Notes: generated by a model from the sequence alone, not told the origin. A stretch of DNA of 9,267 bases from Lachnospiraceae bacterium OF09-6 (GCA_003435055.1 QUMM01000056.1:1-9267); one strand, 5' to 3'. Positions 1 through 6,433 are shown, counted from the stretch's first letter. Made by a program: numbers and translations.

Positions 1-168
1 CGTATGATGGTGGAAGAAGGACGCGAAGAGGAACGCAAAAATACAGAACGGGAACGTCTTCGTGCTGAAAACGCTGAAGCTCGTGCTTACTCTGCGGAAA
101 CCCGTGCCAACTCCGCAGAAACTGAACTTGCCAAATACCGGCTTTTATACGGCAATCTTCCATCCTAG
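1..168 (+). CDS. C-terminal fragment of a charged-tail protein, probably Rpn family nuclease/putative transposase
   Basis: The reading frame is open from the first base of the window and ends at TAG 166-168, so only the last 55 residues are visible and the start lies outside. The tail is rich in Glu, Arg and Ala (EEGREEERKNTERERLR followed by three heptads of the form R-A-x-x-A-E-x) and should be a long, highly charged helix or coiled coil. It ends in the less charged LAKYRLLYGNLPS. Tails of this kind are common at the C terminus of Rpn/PD-(D/E)XK 'putative transposase' proteins in Lachnospiraceae, where the nuclease domain lies upstream. That domain is outside the window, so the family call is inference from tail composition only. 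Any other protein with a coiled-coil tail is possible. A hairpin terminator follows at about 197-240. Confidence 0.45.
   Translation, partial: RMMVEEGREEERKNTERERLRAENAEARAYSAETRANSAETELAKYRLLYGNLPS
61..123 (+). repeat. Three degenerate 21-bp tandem repeats within the coding region
   Basis: Units at 61-81, 82-102 and 103-123 each begin CGTGC and encode the heptads RAENAEA, RAYSAET and RANSAET. The copies differ mostly at third codon positions and at two variable residues, so the protein heptad is kept better than the DNA. This fits an expanded coiled-coil tail; copy number could vary between strains. Confidence 0.7.
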
Positions 169-196
169 AAAATGGAATTAACAATGATATCAAAGT

Positions 197-240
197 AAAA
201 AAAATCCAGTTTCCTGATAATTAGGATTCTGGACTTTTTT
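197..240 (+). terminator. Rho-independent terminator after the partial plus-strand gene, possibly bidirectional
   Basis: TCCAG (205-209) pairs with CTGGA (229-233) and TCCT (212-215) with AGGA (223-226), separated by a TT/TT mismatch, with loop 216-222. Six T residues follow at 235-240. An A-run at 197-204 on the other side would give a U-tract on the minus strand, so it could also stop minus-strand transcripts. The remaining stretch up to 370 holds no gene that I can support. Confidence 0.75.
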
Positions 241-370
241 ATTTTGTTCATTTTCTATTTCTTCCAATCCTTTATGGATTTTCAGAATTATGCTTGAAAA
301 CTTTCAGCGCAACTGGCATCGTTTTTCAAACTTGCTAACCATAAAGCCAGAAAACACCGTCCCCAATGGC

Positions 371-400
371 AAAAAACCCGGGATCTTTCGATCCCGGGTT
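371..400 (-). terminator. Strong Rho-independent terminator of the rpmG-secE-nusG-rplK-rplA operon
   Basis: On the minus strand a perfect 11-bp stem (AACCCGGGATC at 375-385 against GATCCCGGGTT at 390-400) closes a GAAA tetraloop and runs straight into a T-run (complement of A371-376). It lies 20 bases beyond the rplA stop codon. It is the only strong stop signal seen after the rpmG promoter, so it marks the operon end. Confidence 0.93.
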
Positions 401-419
401 CACATCTAAGAACTAAATC

Positions 420-1111
420 CTAAACAAATTTAGCAGTATTCAGTTTTACGCCAGGTCCCATGGTAGAAGTGATAGTTACACTCTTCAGGTACTGACCCTT
501 TAATGCTGCTGGTCTTGCTTTTGTAATAGCTCCGATAAGCGTCTGGAAGTTGTCGCTCAGCATTTCTTCTGTGAAAGAAGCTTTTCCGATTGGCACGTGA
601 ATGATGTTTGTCTTATCCAATCTGTATTCAATCTTACCAGCTTTGATATCGTTGATAGCTTTTGTTACGTCCATAGTAACGGTACCAGCTTTTGGGTTTG
701 GCATTAAGCCTTTTGGTCCAAGTACACGACCCAGACGACCAACAACACCCATCATATCTGGTGTAGCTACTACTACGTCAAAGTCTAACCAACCTTCGTC
801 TGAATCTTCGGAATCAGTTCTTCTGCTCCTACGAAATCAGCTCCGGCTGCCAGTGCTTCATCAGCTTTTGCATTCTTAGCGAATACAAGAACACGAACTG
901 TTTTACCAGTTCCATGAGGCAGTACAACTGCACCACGGATCTGCTGATCTGCATGACGTCCGTCACATCCGGTTCTGATATGAACTTCGATTGTTTCATC
1001 AAATTTTGCTACAGCATTTTTCTTTACTACGCTGATTGCATCAGCTGCTTCGTAAAGAGTTGTGCGGTCAATTGCTTTAGCCGCATCAGTATATCTTTTT
1101 CCTCTTTTCAT
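420..1111 (-). pseudogene. rplA: 50S ribosomal protein L1, reading frame broken by one missing base
   Basis: L1 forms the mobile L1 stalk of the large ribosomal subunit, helps release E-site tRNA, and represses its own operon by binding mRNA. Residues 1-104 ([15 protein letters not shown] to [10 protein letters not shown]) read normally from ATG 1109-1111, with AGGAGG nine bases upstream. The frame then runs to a stop at 785. The rest, from [17 protein letters not shown] through [17 protein letters not shown] to KFV, continues in the -1 frame to TAG at 420-422. Restoring one base near 797-798 (AC?GAA) gives 230 residues, the usual L1 length. No slippery heptamer is present at the break. Conservation on both sides suggests a sequence error rather than a decayed gene. 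It is last in the operon and followed by a terminator. Confidence 0.9.
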
Positions 1112-1127
1112 ATTAAATAACCTCCTG

Positions 1128-1155
1128 GTGGTATTTGCGGGAATCTCCCTCCCAC
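1128..1155 (-). promoter_or_regulatory. L1-binding site (23S rRNA mimic) in the rplA leader
   Basis: On the minus strand the segment begins GTGGGAGGGA and ends CAAATACCAC. GUGG pairs with CCAC and GGGA with UCCC, leaving an asymmetric internal loop that contains AAUA. From memory, the L1 site of bacterial 23S rRNA has the same GUGGGAGG and GAAAUACCACC strands, so this is probably where L1 represses translation. The Shine-Dalgarno AGGAGG (1121-1126) starts one base after the CCAC arm, so bound L1 would cover it. Confidence 0.65.
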
Positions 1156-1198
1156 TTTACATTGCTCAGTTACGATGTTGTGGATAATAGATTAACTA

Positions 1199-1624
1199 TT
1201 ACTCCTCAACCGTGATACCCATACTTCTTGCAGTTCCAGCGATCATGCTCATAGCTGCTTCTACGGAACCTGCGTTCAGGTCTGGCATCTTCATTTCTGC
1301 GATCTCACGGATCTTGTCTTTGCTGATTGTTGCAACTTTTGTCTTATTAGGAACACCTGATCCGGATTTCAGATTGCAGGCTTTCTTAAGAAGAACTGCT
1401 GCAGGCGGAGTCTTTGTTACGAAGCTGAAGCTTCTGTCTGCGTATACAGTGATAACTACAGGGATGATCAGATCTCCCTTGTCTGCTGTTCTTGCGTTGA
1501 ATTCTTTTGTAAACTGTACAATGTTAACACCGTGCTGACCAAGAGCTGGTCCGACAGGTGGTGCTGGTGTTGCTTTGCCAGCAGGAATCTGTAATTTAAT
1601 ATAACCTGTTACTTTCTTTGCCAT
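1199..1624 (-). CDS. rplK: 50S ribosomal protein L11
   Basis: L11 binds the GTPase-associated region of 23S rRNA with L10/L12, and in Firmicutes is needed for the stringent response through RelA. The protein of 141 residues ([32 protein letters not shown] to GITVEE) has the standard family length. The N-terminal domain carries the proline-rich [15 protein letters not shown] segment, and the C-terminal rRNA-binding domain carries the [11 protein letters not shown] region. ATG 1622-1624 is chosen because AGGAGG lies nine bases upstream and the protein then starts with the family's MAKK. A longer frame from 1669 would run through the regulatory leader. It lies 80 bases after nusG and 87 before rplA, and both gaps hold an L1-type leader element. 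Confidence 0.97.
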   Translation of the reverse strand: MAKKVTGYIKLQIPAGKATPAPPVGPALGQHGVNIVQFTKEFNARTADKGDLIIPVVITVYADRSFSFVTKTPPAAVLLKKACNLKSGSGVPNKTKVATISKDKIREIAEMKMPDLNAGSVEAAMSMIAGTARSMGITVEE

Positions 1625-1640
1625 AATGAGGCACCTCCTT

Positions 1641-1669
1641 GTGGTATTGTCGGGGGATTTCCCTCCCAC
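1641..1669 (-). promoter_or_regulatory. L1-binding site (23S rRNA mimic) in the rplK leader
   Basis: This is a second copy of the element found before rplA: GTGGGAGGGAAAT at the 5' side and GACAATACCAC at the 3' side on the minus strand. It has the same GUGG/CCAC outer stem, GGG/CCC inner stem and A-rich asymmetric loop. The AAGGAGG Shine-Dalgarno of rplK follows the CCAC arm immediately. Similarity to the L1 site of 23S rRNA and placement over the ribosome binding site point to L1 feedback repression of L11 synthesis. Confidence 0.65.
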
Positions 1670-1704
1670 TGTCTAACCGTCTGCGAAATGACGGATGACT
1701 TCAT

Positions 1705-2220
1705 CTACATTTTCTGAATCTCTGTGAAACTTATTTCTACCGGTGTTTCACGACCGAACAGCTCAACATTGATGGTAACGCTCTGCTTTGCTTCATTGAT
1801 GCTCTGGATCACACCGACTGTATCCTTCCAGATACCACCGATGACATTAACCATATCACCAACACCGAAGTCAATCTCTACGTTATCACTCTTAATTCCT
1901 AACGGCTTCATCTCTTCTTCCGTAAGTGGCACAGGCTTGGATCCCGGACCGACGAATCCTGTTACACCTCTGGTATTTCTTACGACATACCAGGTGTCAT
2001 CATTCATCACCATGTTGAGTAGAACATAACCCGGAAACATTTTCTTCTGGACTGCTTTTGAAACGCCATTCTTTACTTCCACAACCTCTTCCAGTGGTAC
2101 GCGTACCTCAAGAATCTGGTCTTCGAGATGTCTGTTTTCAATTGTTTTTTCAATATTCGCTTTTACCTTGTTCTCATATCCTGAGTAGGTATGAACGACA
2201 TACCAGTTTGCTTCTGACAT
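1705..2220 (-). CDS. nusG: Transcription termination/antitermination factor NusG
   Basis: NusG binds the RNA polymerase clamp to control pausing and elongation and couples polymerase to Rho or to the ribosome. The 171-residue protein has an NGN domain at about residues 5-100 (NWYVVHTYSGYENKVKANIE, FPGYVLLNM, WYVVRNTRGVTGFVG). A KOW domain follows at about 117-171 (FGVGDMVNVIGGIWKDTVGVIQ, with ELFGRETPVEISFTEIQ at the end). Length and domain order are normal for the family. The ATG at 2218-2220 follows an AAGGTG-type ribosome binding site and lies 15 bases after the secE stop, so it is cotranscribed with secE. The nusG stop is 80 bases before rplK; that gap contains the L1-type leader. Confidence 0.97.
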   Translation of the reverse strand: MSEANWYVVHTYSGYENKVKANIEKTIENRHLEDQILEVRVPLEEVVEVKNGVSKAVQKKMFPGYVLLNMVMNDDTWYVVRNTRGVTGFVGPGSKPVPLTEEEMKPLGIKSDNVEIDFGVGDMVNVIGGIWKDTVGVIQSINEAKQSVTINVELFGRETPVEISFTEIQKM

Positions 2221-2235
2221 ATGCTCACCTTGTCC

Positions 2236-2442
2236 TTACTTAATAAAGAAATTAATACCATACTGAACAACACTATCGATTACGGTGATCAGTGCTCCCA
2301 GTATTACAGAAACTACTGTAACTGCGACTGTCTGTTTTACGAGATCATCTTTGTTTGGCCAGATAATCTTGTTGAACTCAGCTTTGAGTCCGTCTGACCA
2401 ACTCTGTGCAGGGACTTTATCATTCTTTGAATTATCTCCCAT
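2236..2442 (-). CDS. secE: Preprotein translocase subunit SecE
   Basis: SecE clamps SecY in the SecYEG protein-conducting channel of the cytoplasmic membrane. This 68-residue protein has the short Gram-positive form. It has a polar N terminus, an amphipathic helix with the conserved GLKAEFNKIIWPNKDDLVKQT segment (residues 18-39), and one membrane helix at about 40-62 (VAVTVVSVILGALITVIDSVV). The start ATG at 2440-2442 has AAAGGAG ten or so bases upstream. It lies 28 bases after rpmG and 15 before nusG, the classic rpmG-secE-nusG order of Firmicutes. Confidence 0.96.
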   Translation of the reverse strand: MGDNSKNDKVPAQSWSDGLKAEFNKIIWPNKDDLVKQTVAVTVVSVILGALITVIDSVVQYGINFFIK

Positions 2443-2470
2443 GTTGTTCTCCTTTCACAAATAGACAGGA

Positions 2471-2620
2471 TTATTTTGTTTCTTTGTGCAGTGTGTGTTT
2501 CTTACAGAATCTGCAGTACTTCTGTGTCTCCATTCTGTCAGGATGATTCTTTTTGTCTTTTGTTGTGTTGTAATTTCGCTGCTTACATTCTGTGCATGCC
2601 AATGTGATTCTTGTGCGCAC
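2471..2620 (-). CDS. rpmG: 50S ribosomal protein L33 (zinc-binding form), GTG start
   Basis: This is a small large-subunit ribosomal protein of 49 residues. The sequence runs [19 protein letters not shown], then [15 protein letters not shown], and ends [10 protein letters not shown]. Two CxxC pairs (C9/C12 and C36/C39) form the zinc ribbon of the zinc-dependent L33 type, which Firmicutes often replace with a cysteine-free paralogue under zinc limitation. The start is GTG at 2618-2620, five bases after AGGTGG; no ATG is available in frame, which is why the gene is easily missed. It is the first gene of the operon, with secE starting 28 bases downstream. The zinc type is read directly from the cysteines; any zinc-dependent control is not visible here. 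Confidence 0.95.
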   Translation of the reverse strand: MRTRITLACTECKQRNYNTTKDKKNHPDRMETQKYCRFCKKHTLHKETK

Positions 2621-2642
2621 AACTTCCACCTCGCTCTCAAAC

Positions 2643-2680
2643 AAATTTTTGTGGATGACCCGCGACGGCCATCAAAATTT
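2643..2680 (-). promoter_or_regulatory. Long hairpin in the 5' leader of rpmG
   Basis: On the minus strand AAATTTT-GATGGCC is followed by loop GTCGCG and then GGTCATC-CACA-AAAATTT. Both 7-bp blocks pair (one G-U), with a four-base bulge on the 3' side. It sits between the predicted start of transcription and the rpmG ribosome binding site and is not followed by a T-run. It is therefore not a simple terminator; a leader regulatory structure or mRNA-stabilising stem is inferred. Confidence 0.45.
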
Positions 2681-2720
2681 TAGGCATAAAAAAAAAAGCC
2701 CTACTTCCATTCGCTCGTCC

Positions 2721-2750
2721 ATCTTAACATATGAGTATGTGGATCGTCAA
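2721..2750 (-). promoter_or_regulatory. Predicted housekeeping promoter of the rpmG operon
   Basis: On the minus strand TTGACG (2745-2750) and TAAGAT (2721-2726) are 18 bases apart, a good match to a sigma-A promoter. Transcription would start near 2714, about 95 bases before the GTG of rpmG. The divergent pdaA start is about 75 bases away on the other side. No clear plus-strand promoter was recognised in the AT-rich stretch 2751-2820. Confidence 0.7.
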
Positions 2751-2823
2751 GTCTTTTTTCGTCTTAAATTCATATTTTTTACATATATATTTACAAATTC
2801 ATTTTTAACATCTGGAGTTTATT

Positions 2824-3662
2824 ATGCCTCATTCTACACGTTTACGCAAGCTTTTTCTGGTTCTTTTTTTCTGCCTCTGTTTTGGTGCGGGCCGTCTGGC
2901 CGCCCATTCCAGAACCAGTATTCCCGCTTCTTCTATCCTGCAGCCAGAAGCCGCCAACTGGGGACTCAGCTTTCAGGAAGAAGGACAGCGTCCTGTGGGG
3001 AACGCTACCGTAGCTGAACTGCAGCCTTACCATGCCTACTACGCTCAGGATACGAACGAGAAGATCATCTACCTCACCTTTGACTGCGGATATGAGAATG
3101 GCAATACTCCAGCCATTCTGGATGCCCTGAAAAAACATCAGGTTTCTGCCACCTTCTTCACAGTGGGTACTTTCCTGGAAGCGGAACCAGATCTGGTCAA
3201 ACGTATGGTCGCAGAAGGGCATACCCTCGGCAATCATACCTGGCACCATCCGGATATGTCCGCCATCTCAACAATAGATACTTTCTCTGAAGAGCTAAAC
3301 AGCACTGCCGATGCCTACCGCCAGATCACCGGAGAGGAAATGCCCCACTATTATCGTCCTCCCCAGGGAAAATACAGTACTGAGAATCTGCAGATGGCAA
3401 AAGATCTGGCTATTCCACCTTTTTCTGGAGTCTTGCCTATGTAGACTGGTATCAGGATAATCAACCATCGAAAGAAGAGGCATTTGCCAAACTGCTTGGC
3501 CGGATCCATCCTGGCGCTATTGTCCTGCTGCATAATACCTCTTCTACCAATGCTGCTATTCTGGATGAACTGCTGACGAGATGGGAAGATATGGGCTATC
3601 ACTTTGGCACACTGCAGGAACTGATTACACAAAGTCAACCAGCTGTCAGTCATGAAACCTGA
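2824..3662 (+). pseudogene. pdaA: PdaA-type delta-lactam-biosynthetic de-N-acetylase, frame broken by one missing base
   Basis: PdaA removes the N-acetyl group from muramic acid so that muramic delta-lactam forms in the spore cortex, the mark recognised by germination lytic enzymes. A hydrophobic export signal covers residues 8-27, followed by the family's NWGL segment (45-48). The NodB deacetylase domain starts at about 81: TFDCGYENG (85-93, catalytic D87), GNHTWHHPD with zinc ligands H138 and H142, and RPPQGKYS (178-185). After KDL (residue 195) one G is missing in CTGG(G)C at about 3408-3409 and the first frame stops at 3444. The next frame gives YSTFFWSLAYVDWYQDNQ and HPGAIVLLHNTS, to TGA 3660-3662. 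Repair gives about 279 residues, normal length. The GGAG before ATG 2824 is a modest ribosome binding site. Confidence 0.88.
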
Positions 3663-4573
3663 TCCCCTTCCACATTCTGCACAGAGTACACCGGAGCCCT
3701 GTATTCCAACACTATCTCTTCTTTTGTAAATGGCTGATAGAACCGAACCTTCCACGCACACAGCATTGCCGCATCCTGATGAGGGATTCCATGACCGTAC
3801 AGGGAATCTCCCACCAGCGGATGTCCAATATATGCCATATGTACCCGAATCTGATGCGTCCGCCCGGTCTTCAGATGCAGACGCACCAGCGCCCGCTCCT
3901 TCTCCTGACAAATCACCTGATAACAGGTAACCGCCGGACTGCCGGTGGGCGTGACCTGCATCCTTTGTCCCTGACCTGGCACTTCCGGCACTTTTCCCAA
4001 AGCCGCAGACAACTCTTGTTCCTGCCACTGTGCTTCCTCAGGAAAAACGCCTTCACACCAGGCCAGGTATTCTTTGATGAATCGGCCGTCTTCCCGTTGC
4101 TGCCAGAGCCTTGCGGCAGCAATACGGTGCCGGGCAAACACCAGCATGCCGGCGGTATCTTTGTCCAGTCTTCCAATACTGTGTACCGTTTCCTGCAGTC
4201 CCTGACTCTGTAGATACGTCATCAGATCTCCTGTCACATTGTCTGCCCGGTGCCCTGCTACCGGATGCGTCACTCTGCCTGATGGTTTCCATACACAGAT
4301 CACATCTCTGTCGCTATAGAGGATCTCTGGCATGACACCGGAAGGCTCTACTTTCCGGGCATCTGCTTTTTTCTCCGGCAACGGAATGTCCAGCCAGTCT
4401 CCCTTCTGCAGTCTGTCAATCACTTTGCATACCATACCGTTCTTTCGTATTCCATCCGAAAGGAACTTCAGGCTGCGAATCTGCGCCGCTGTCAGCTGTA
4501 GTTCCTTCTTTAAATACTGTTCGACTGTTTGATCCTGCCAGTCCGTATCGATCTGCACACTGATCCTTCTCAT
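3650..4573 (-). CDS. RluA-family 23S rRNA pseudouridine synthase
   Basis: The enzyme converts specific uridines in structured RNA, usually 23S rRNA, to pseudouridine. The 307-residue protein has an N-terminal S4-like RNA-binding region (about 14-70: TVEQYLKKELQLTAAQIRSL, VCKVIDRLQKGDWLDI). The RluA/RsuA catalytic domain follows, with HSIGRLDKDTAGMLVFAR (131-148; catalytic D137) and the C-terminal motif LKTGRTHQIRVHMAYIGHPLVGD. The usual HRLD is GRLD here, a common variant. The exact target uridine cannot be read from sequence, so no gene symbol is given. The start ATG (4571-4573) overlaps the ispD stop as ATGA, indicating translational coupling. The 3' end overlaps the convergent pdaA by 13 bases, with no terminator visible between them. 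Confidence 0.93.
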   Translation of the reverse strand: MRRISVQIDTDWQDQTVEQYLKKELQLTAAQIRSLKFLSDGIRKNGMVCKVIDRLQKGDWLDIPLPEKKADARKVEPSGVMPEILYSDRDVICVWKPSGRVTHPVAGHRADNVTGDLMTYLQSQGLQETVHSIGRLDKDTAGMLVFARHRIAAARLWQQREDGRFIKEYLAWCEGVFPEEAQWQEQELSAALGKVPEVPGQGQRMQVTPTGSPAVTCYQVICQEKERALVRLHLKTGRTHQIRVHMAYIGHPLVGDSLYGHGIPHQDAAMLCAWKVRFYQPFTKEEIVLEYRAPVYSVQNVEGDQVS

Positions 4574-5292
4574 TCTTTTTCTTTCATTTCCAGAGTGGTT
4601 TTTTCCCGTCTCTTTAAAATATTTTCAGCAATCACCAGATCCTCTGGTGTGGTAACTTTGATATTATCATAAGACCCCATTACCAGCTTCACCGGGCAGA
4701 TCCCCAGTGTCTCAATGATCATGGAATCATCCGTCACACCTTCCATACTGCCCTTACGGATTTTCTGATGTGCTTCCATAATCAGATCATAGCGGAACAC
4801 CTGGGGTGTCTGCACATTCCACAAAGTACTGCGATCCAATGTCCTCTCCACCAGTCCATCTGGTGTTCCCTGCTTCATGGTATCCTTAGATGGCACCGCC
4901 GCCACGCAGGCTCCGTACGTGTCCGCTGCTTCAAATGTACGCTCCAGCATCCCGGCATCTGGAAACGGTCTTGCCCCATCATGGATAAAGACGATATCAC
5001 AGTCTCCACAGACCTTCAGTCCCTCATAGACTGAATCATATCGTTCTTTTCCGCCTGGAACTACATATTTTACTTTCTGAAATCCGAAATGATCTACGAT
5101 TTTCCAACAGAATGGGATGGCATCTTTTCCAGCCACCAGAATGATCTCCGAGATCAGTTCAGACTGCTCAAAACATTCCAGTGAATAAAACAGCAGCGGC
5201 TTACCGTCCAGCTCCAGAAACTGCTTCGGCACCACACTCCCCATACGCTTTCCCTGTCCGGCTGCCAGTACAATGGCTTTCGCTTGTTTCAT
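4570..5292 (-). CDS. ispD: 2-C-methyl-D-erythritol 4-phosphate cytidylyltransferase
   Basis: IspD joins CTP and MEP to give CDP-methylerythritol in the MEP pathway of isoprenoid synthesis. The 240-residue protein starts with the nucleotide-binding loop AIVLAAGQGKRMG (6-18) and PKQFLELDGKPLL (22-34). It continues with PGGKERYDSVYEGL (79-92), FIHDGARPF (102-110), VPSKDTMK (133-140), TPQVF (162-166) and VTTPEDLVIAE at the C terminus. These are family motifs, and the length is typical. Related TarI enzymes share the fold, but the HDGARPF/PSKDTMK context fits IspD. AGGAG lies seven bases before ATG 5290-5292. It follows the small unknown gene by 17 bases and overlaps the pseudouridine synthase by 4, so the genes share a transcript. 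Confidence 0.95.
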   Translation of the reverse strand: MKQAKAIVLAAGQGKRMGSVVPKQFLELDGKPLLFYSLECFEQSELISEIILVAGKDAIPFCWKIVDHFGFQKVKYVVPGGKERYDSVYEGLKVCGDCDIVFIHDGARPFPDAGMLERTFEAADTYGACVAAVPSKDTMKQGTPDGLVERTLDRSTLWNVQTPQVFRYDLIMEAHQKIRKGSMEGVTDDSMIIETLGICPVKLVMGSYDNIKVTTPEDLVIAENILKRREKTTLEMKEKE

Positions 5293-5309
5293 GATTCTTC
5301 TCCTGTTTT

Positions 5310-5549
5310 TTACTGTCTTTCTTTTACCAGCTGCACAATCTGTTCTTCATAATCCGGACCGGTAAAATCCTCTGTTCTTCCTGCAGTACGGATATTACTT
5401 TCCGCTCCCAGACCATTCTCATCAAATTCCCAGATATGATAGCTGATCCCCCGATACTCAAAATCAATGCTTCCCAGTTCTGCTTCCTCAGTATAACGGT
5501 ACTCCCAGCCTTTTTCTTTTAATTCATCCTGTACTTTCTGCAAACGCAT
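5310..5549 (-). CDS. Small conserved-looking protein of unknown function (79 residues)
   Basis: I do not recognise this protein by domain. It is acidic and mixed alpha/beta in character. An N-terminal amphipathic helix (MRLQKVQDELKEKGWEYRYTEE) is followed by beta-like segments (GSIDFEYRGISYHIWEFDENGLGAESNI), then TAGRTEDFTGPDYEEQIVQLVKERQ. There is no signal peptide or membrane segment, so it should be cytoplasmic. The start ATG 5547-5549 is chosen over an upstream in-frame codon at 5585 because AGGAG lies eight bases before it, and the longer form would run back into the lipoprotein gene. Only four bases separate it from the lipoprotein stop and 17 from ispD, so it is inside this operon. Similar small proteins in related genomes are sometimes labelled 'kinase', but no kinase motif is visible here. 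Confidence 0.85.
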   Translation of the reverse strand: MRLQKVQDELKEKGWEYRYTEEAELGSIDFEYRGISYHIWEFDENGLGAESNIRTAGRTEDFTGPDYEEQIVQLVKERQ

Positions 5550-5553
5550 GACT

Positions 5554-6405
5554 TTACTCCTTTTGAGACGGGACTGCCCAGTCATAGAGCAGTCCCCCTA
5601 TTTTTTCATACTCAAATCCAAATCCTTTATCAAACTCCTGTCTCTCCCAGGTTCCATATGGAAACCAGACTTCCAGATAATCCTGAAACAGCAGTATCTG
5701 ACTCTGATCCATAACAGGACCCACGTCCTGCTCCGAAACGGTGGTATCCTCCACCGAACAGATCTTCGCCAGTTCTTCTTTTGTCTCAGCCTGAGATTTT
5801 GTAAACAAATCCCAGATATCTATGGTCTCTCCACTCTTACGGTCAAAAATGGCAGTCTGATAATTACAGGTTGTTCCCCCGTCAAAATGTAGCTTTTTCG
5901 GCGTGGTAACTGCTGTGAGAATCACCATATAGGTTCCGTTTTCCGCAGATTCCATCACATCCTGTGAGACTTCATGACAGGTGAAATGCTCCCGGCTGTC
6001 CGCACAGGTCAGATAGTCCTCGTAAGCATCTTCCAGTTCTTTTTCAAGATTATAGACAATTCCCTGCTTCTGATAATATGCCCGCACATTTTCCTGTGCT
6101 GTCTCTTCCAGACCGCAAAAGCCTGACAGTTCCGAATCGATTTCTTCTTCCGGTGACAGTACATCGGTTGTCTGAAGCAGATCTGTGCCATCTTCCAGCC
6201 GATAACGATATTGCTGTGTATTCTCTTTTTCATTCTTCCATTTTTCAGCTGTCACGCCATCTGAAAAAGTATAGGCGACATCCTCTGTCTTCTCCCATAC
6301 TGCAAAGCTGTGTACTTCTTCTGTTTTACTGCTGTCTCCACATCCTGTCAGCAGTCCGGCTGTCAGCAGCGCCAGCATGGTGGTGGCCTTTTTCCATCGA
6401 TTCAT
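5554..6405 (-). CDS. Uncharacterised lipoprotein
   Basis: The 283-residue protein has a lipoprotein signal: basic MNRWKK, hydrophobic ATTMLALLTAGLL, then the lipobox LLTGC with lipidated C22. It should be anchored to the outer face of the cytoplasmic membrane. The mature part is acidic and soluble, with no further membrane segment. It contains four cysteines between residues 97 and 180 besides C22, plus C216. The stretch AIFDRKSGETIDIWDLF (185-201), with GFGFEYEKIGGLLYDW near the end, is reminiscent of DUF3298/RsiV-like extracellular domains, but that is a weak resemblance. AAAGGA precedes the ATG (6403-6405). It is the first gene of the lipoprotein-small protein-ispD-pseudouridine synthase operon and lies only 28 bases after the purC terminator, so its promoter is unclear. 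Its function is unknown. Confidence 0.88.
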   Translation of the reverse strand: MNRWKKATTMLALLTAGLLTGCGDSSKTEEVHSFAVWEKTEDVAYTFSDGVTAEKWKNEKENTQQYRYRLEDGTDLLQTTDVLSPEEEIDSELSGFCGLEETAQENVRAYYQKQGIVYNLEKELEDAYEDYLTCADSREHFTCHEVSQDVMESAENGTYMVILTAVTTPKKLHFDGGTTCNYQTAIFDRKSGETIDIWDLFTKSQAETKEELAKICSVEDTTVSEQDVGPVMDQSQILLFQDYLEVWFPYGTWERQEFDKGFGFEYEKIGGLLYDWAVPSQKE

Positions 6406-6433
6406 ATCTGTTTCCTTTATTTTTCATATGCTG

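Noticed and set aside
290..409. Plus-strand ORF of 39 codons starting MLENFQRNWHRF
   Set aside because: It runs straight through the strong rplA terminator hairpin and has no convincing ribosome binding site.
785..810. Programmed -1 frameshift in rplA
   Set aside because: There is no slippery heptamer at the break, and L1 is not known to use frameshifting. A missing base explains the data more simply.
1199..1669. Longer L11 frame starting at 1669
   Set aside because: The extra 15 residues would be translated from the regulatory leader; AGGAGG and the family's MAKK N terminus place the start at 1624.
3351..4176. Other long open frames overlapping the pseudouridine synthase (225 aa minus, 144 aa plus, 87 aa minus)
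   Set aside because: They overlap a gene with clear family motifs, have low-complexity or biased composition, and show no recognisable domain or ribosome binding site.
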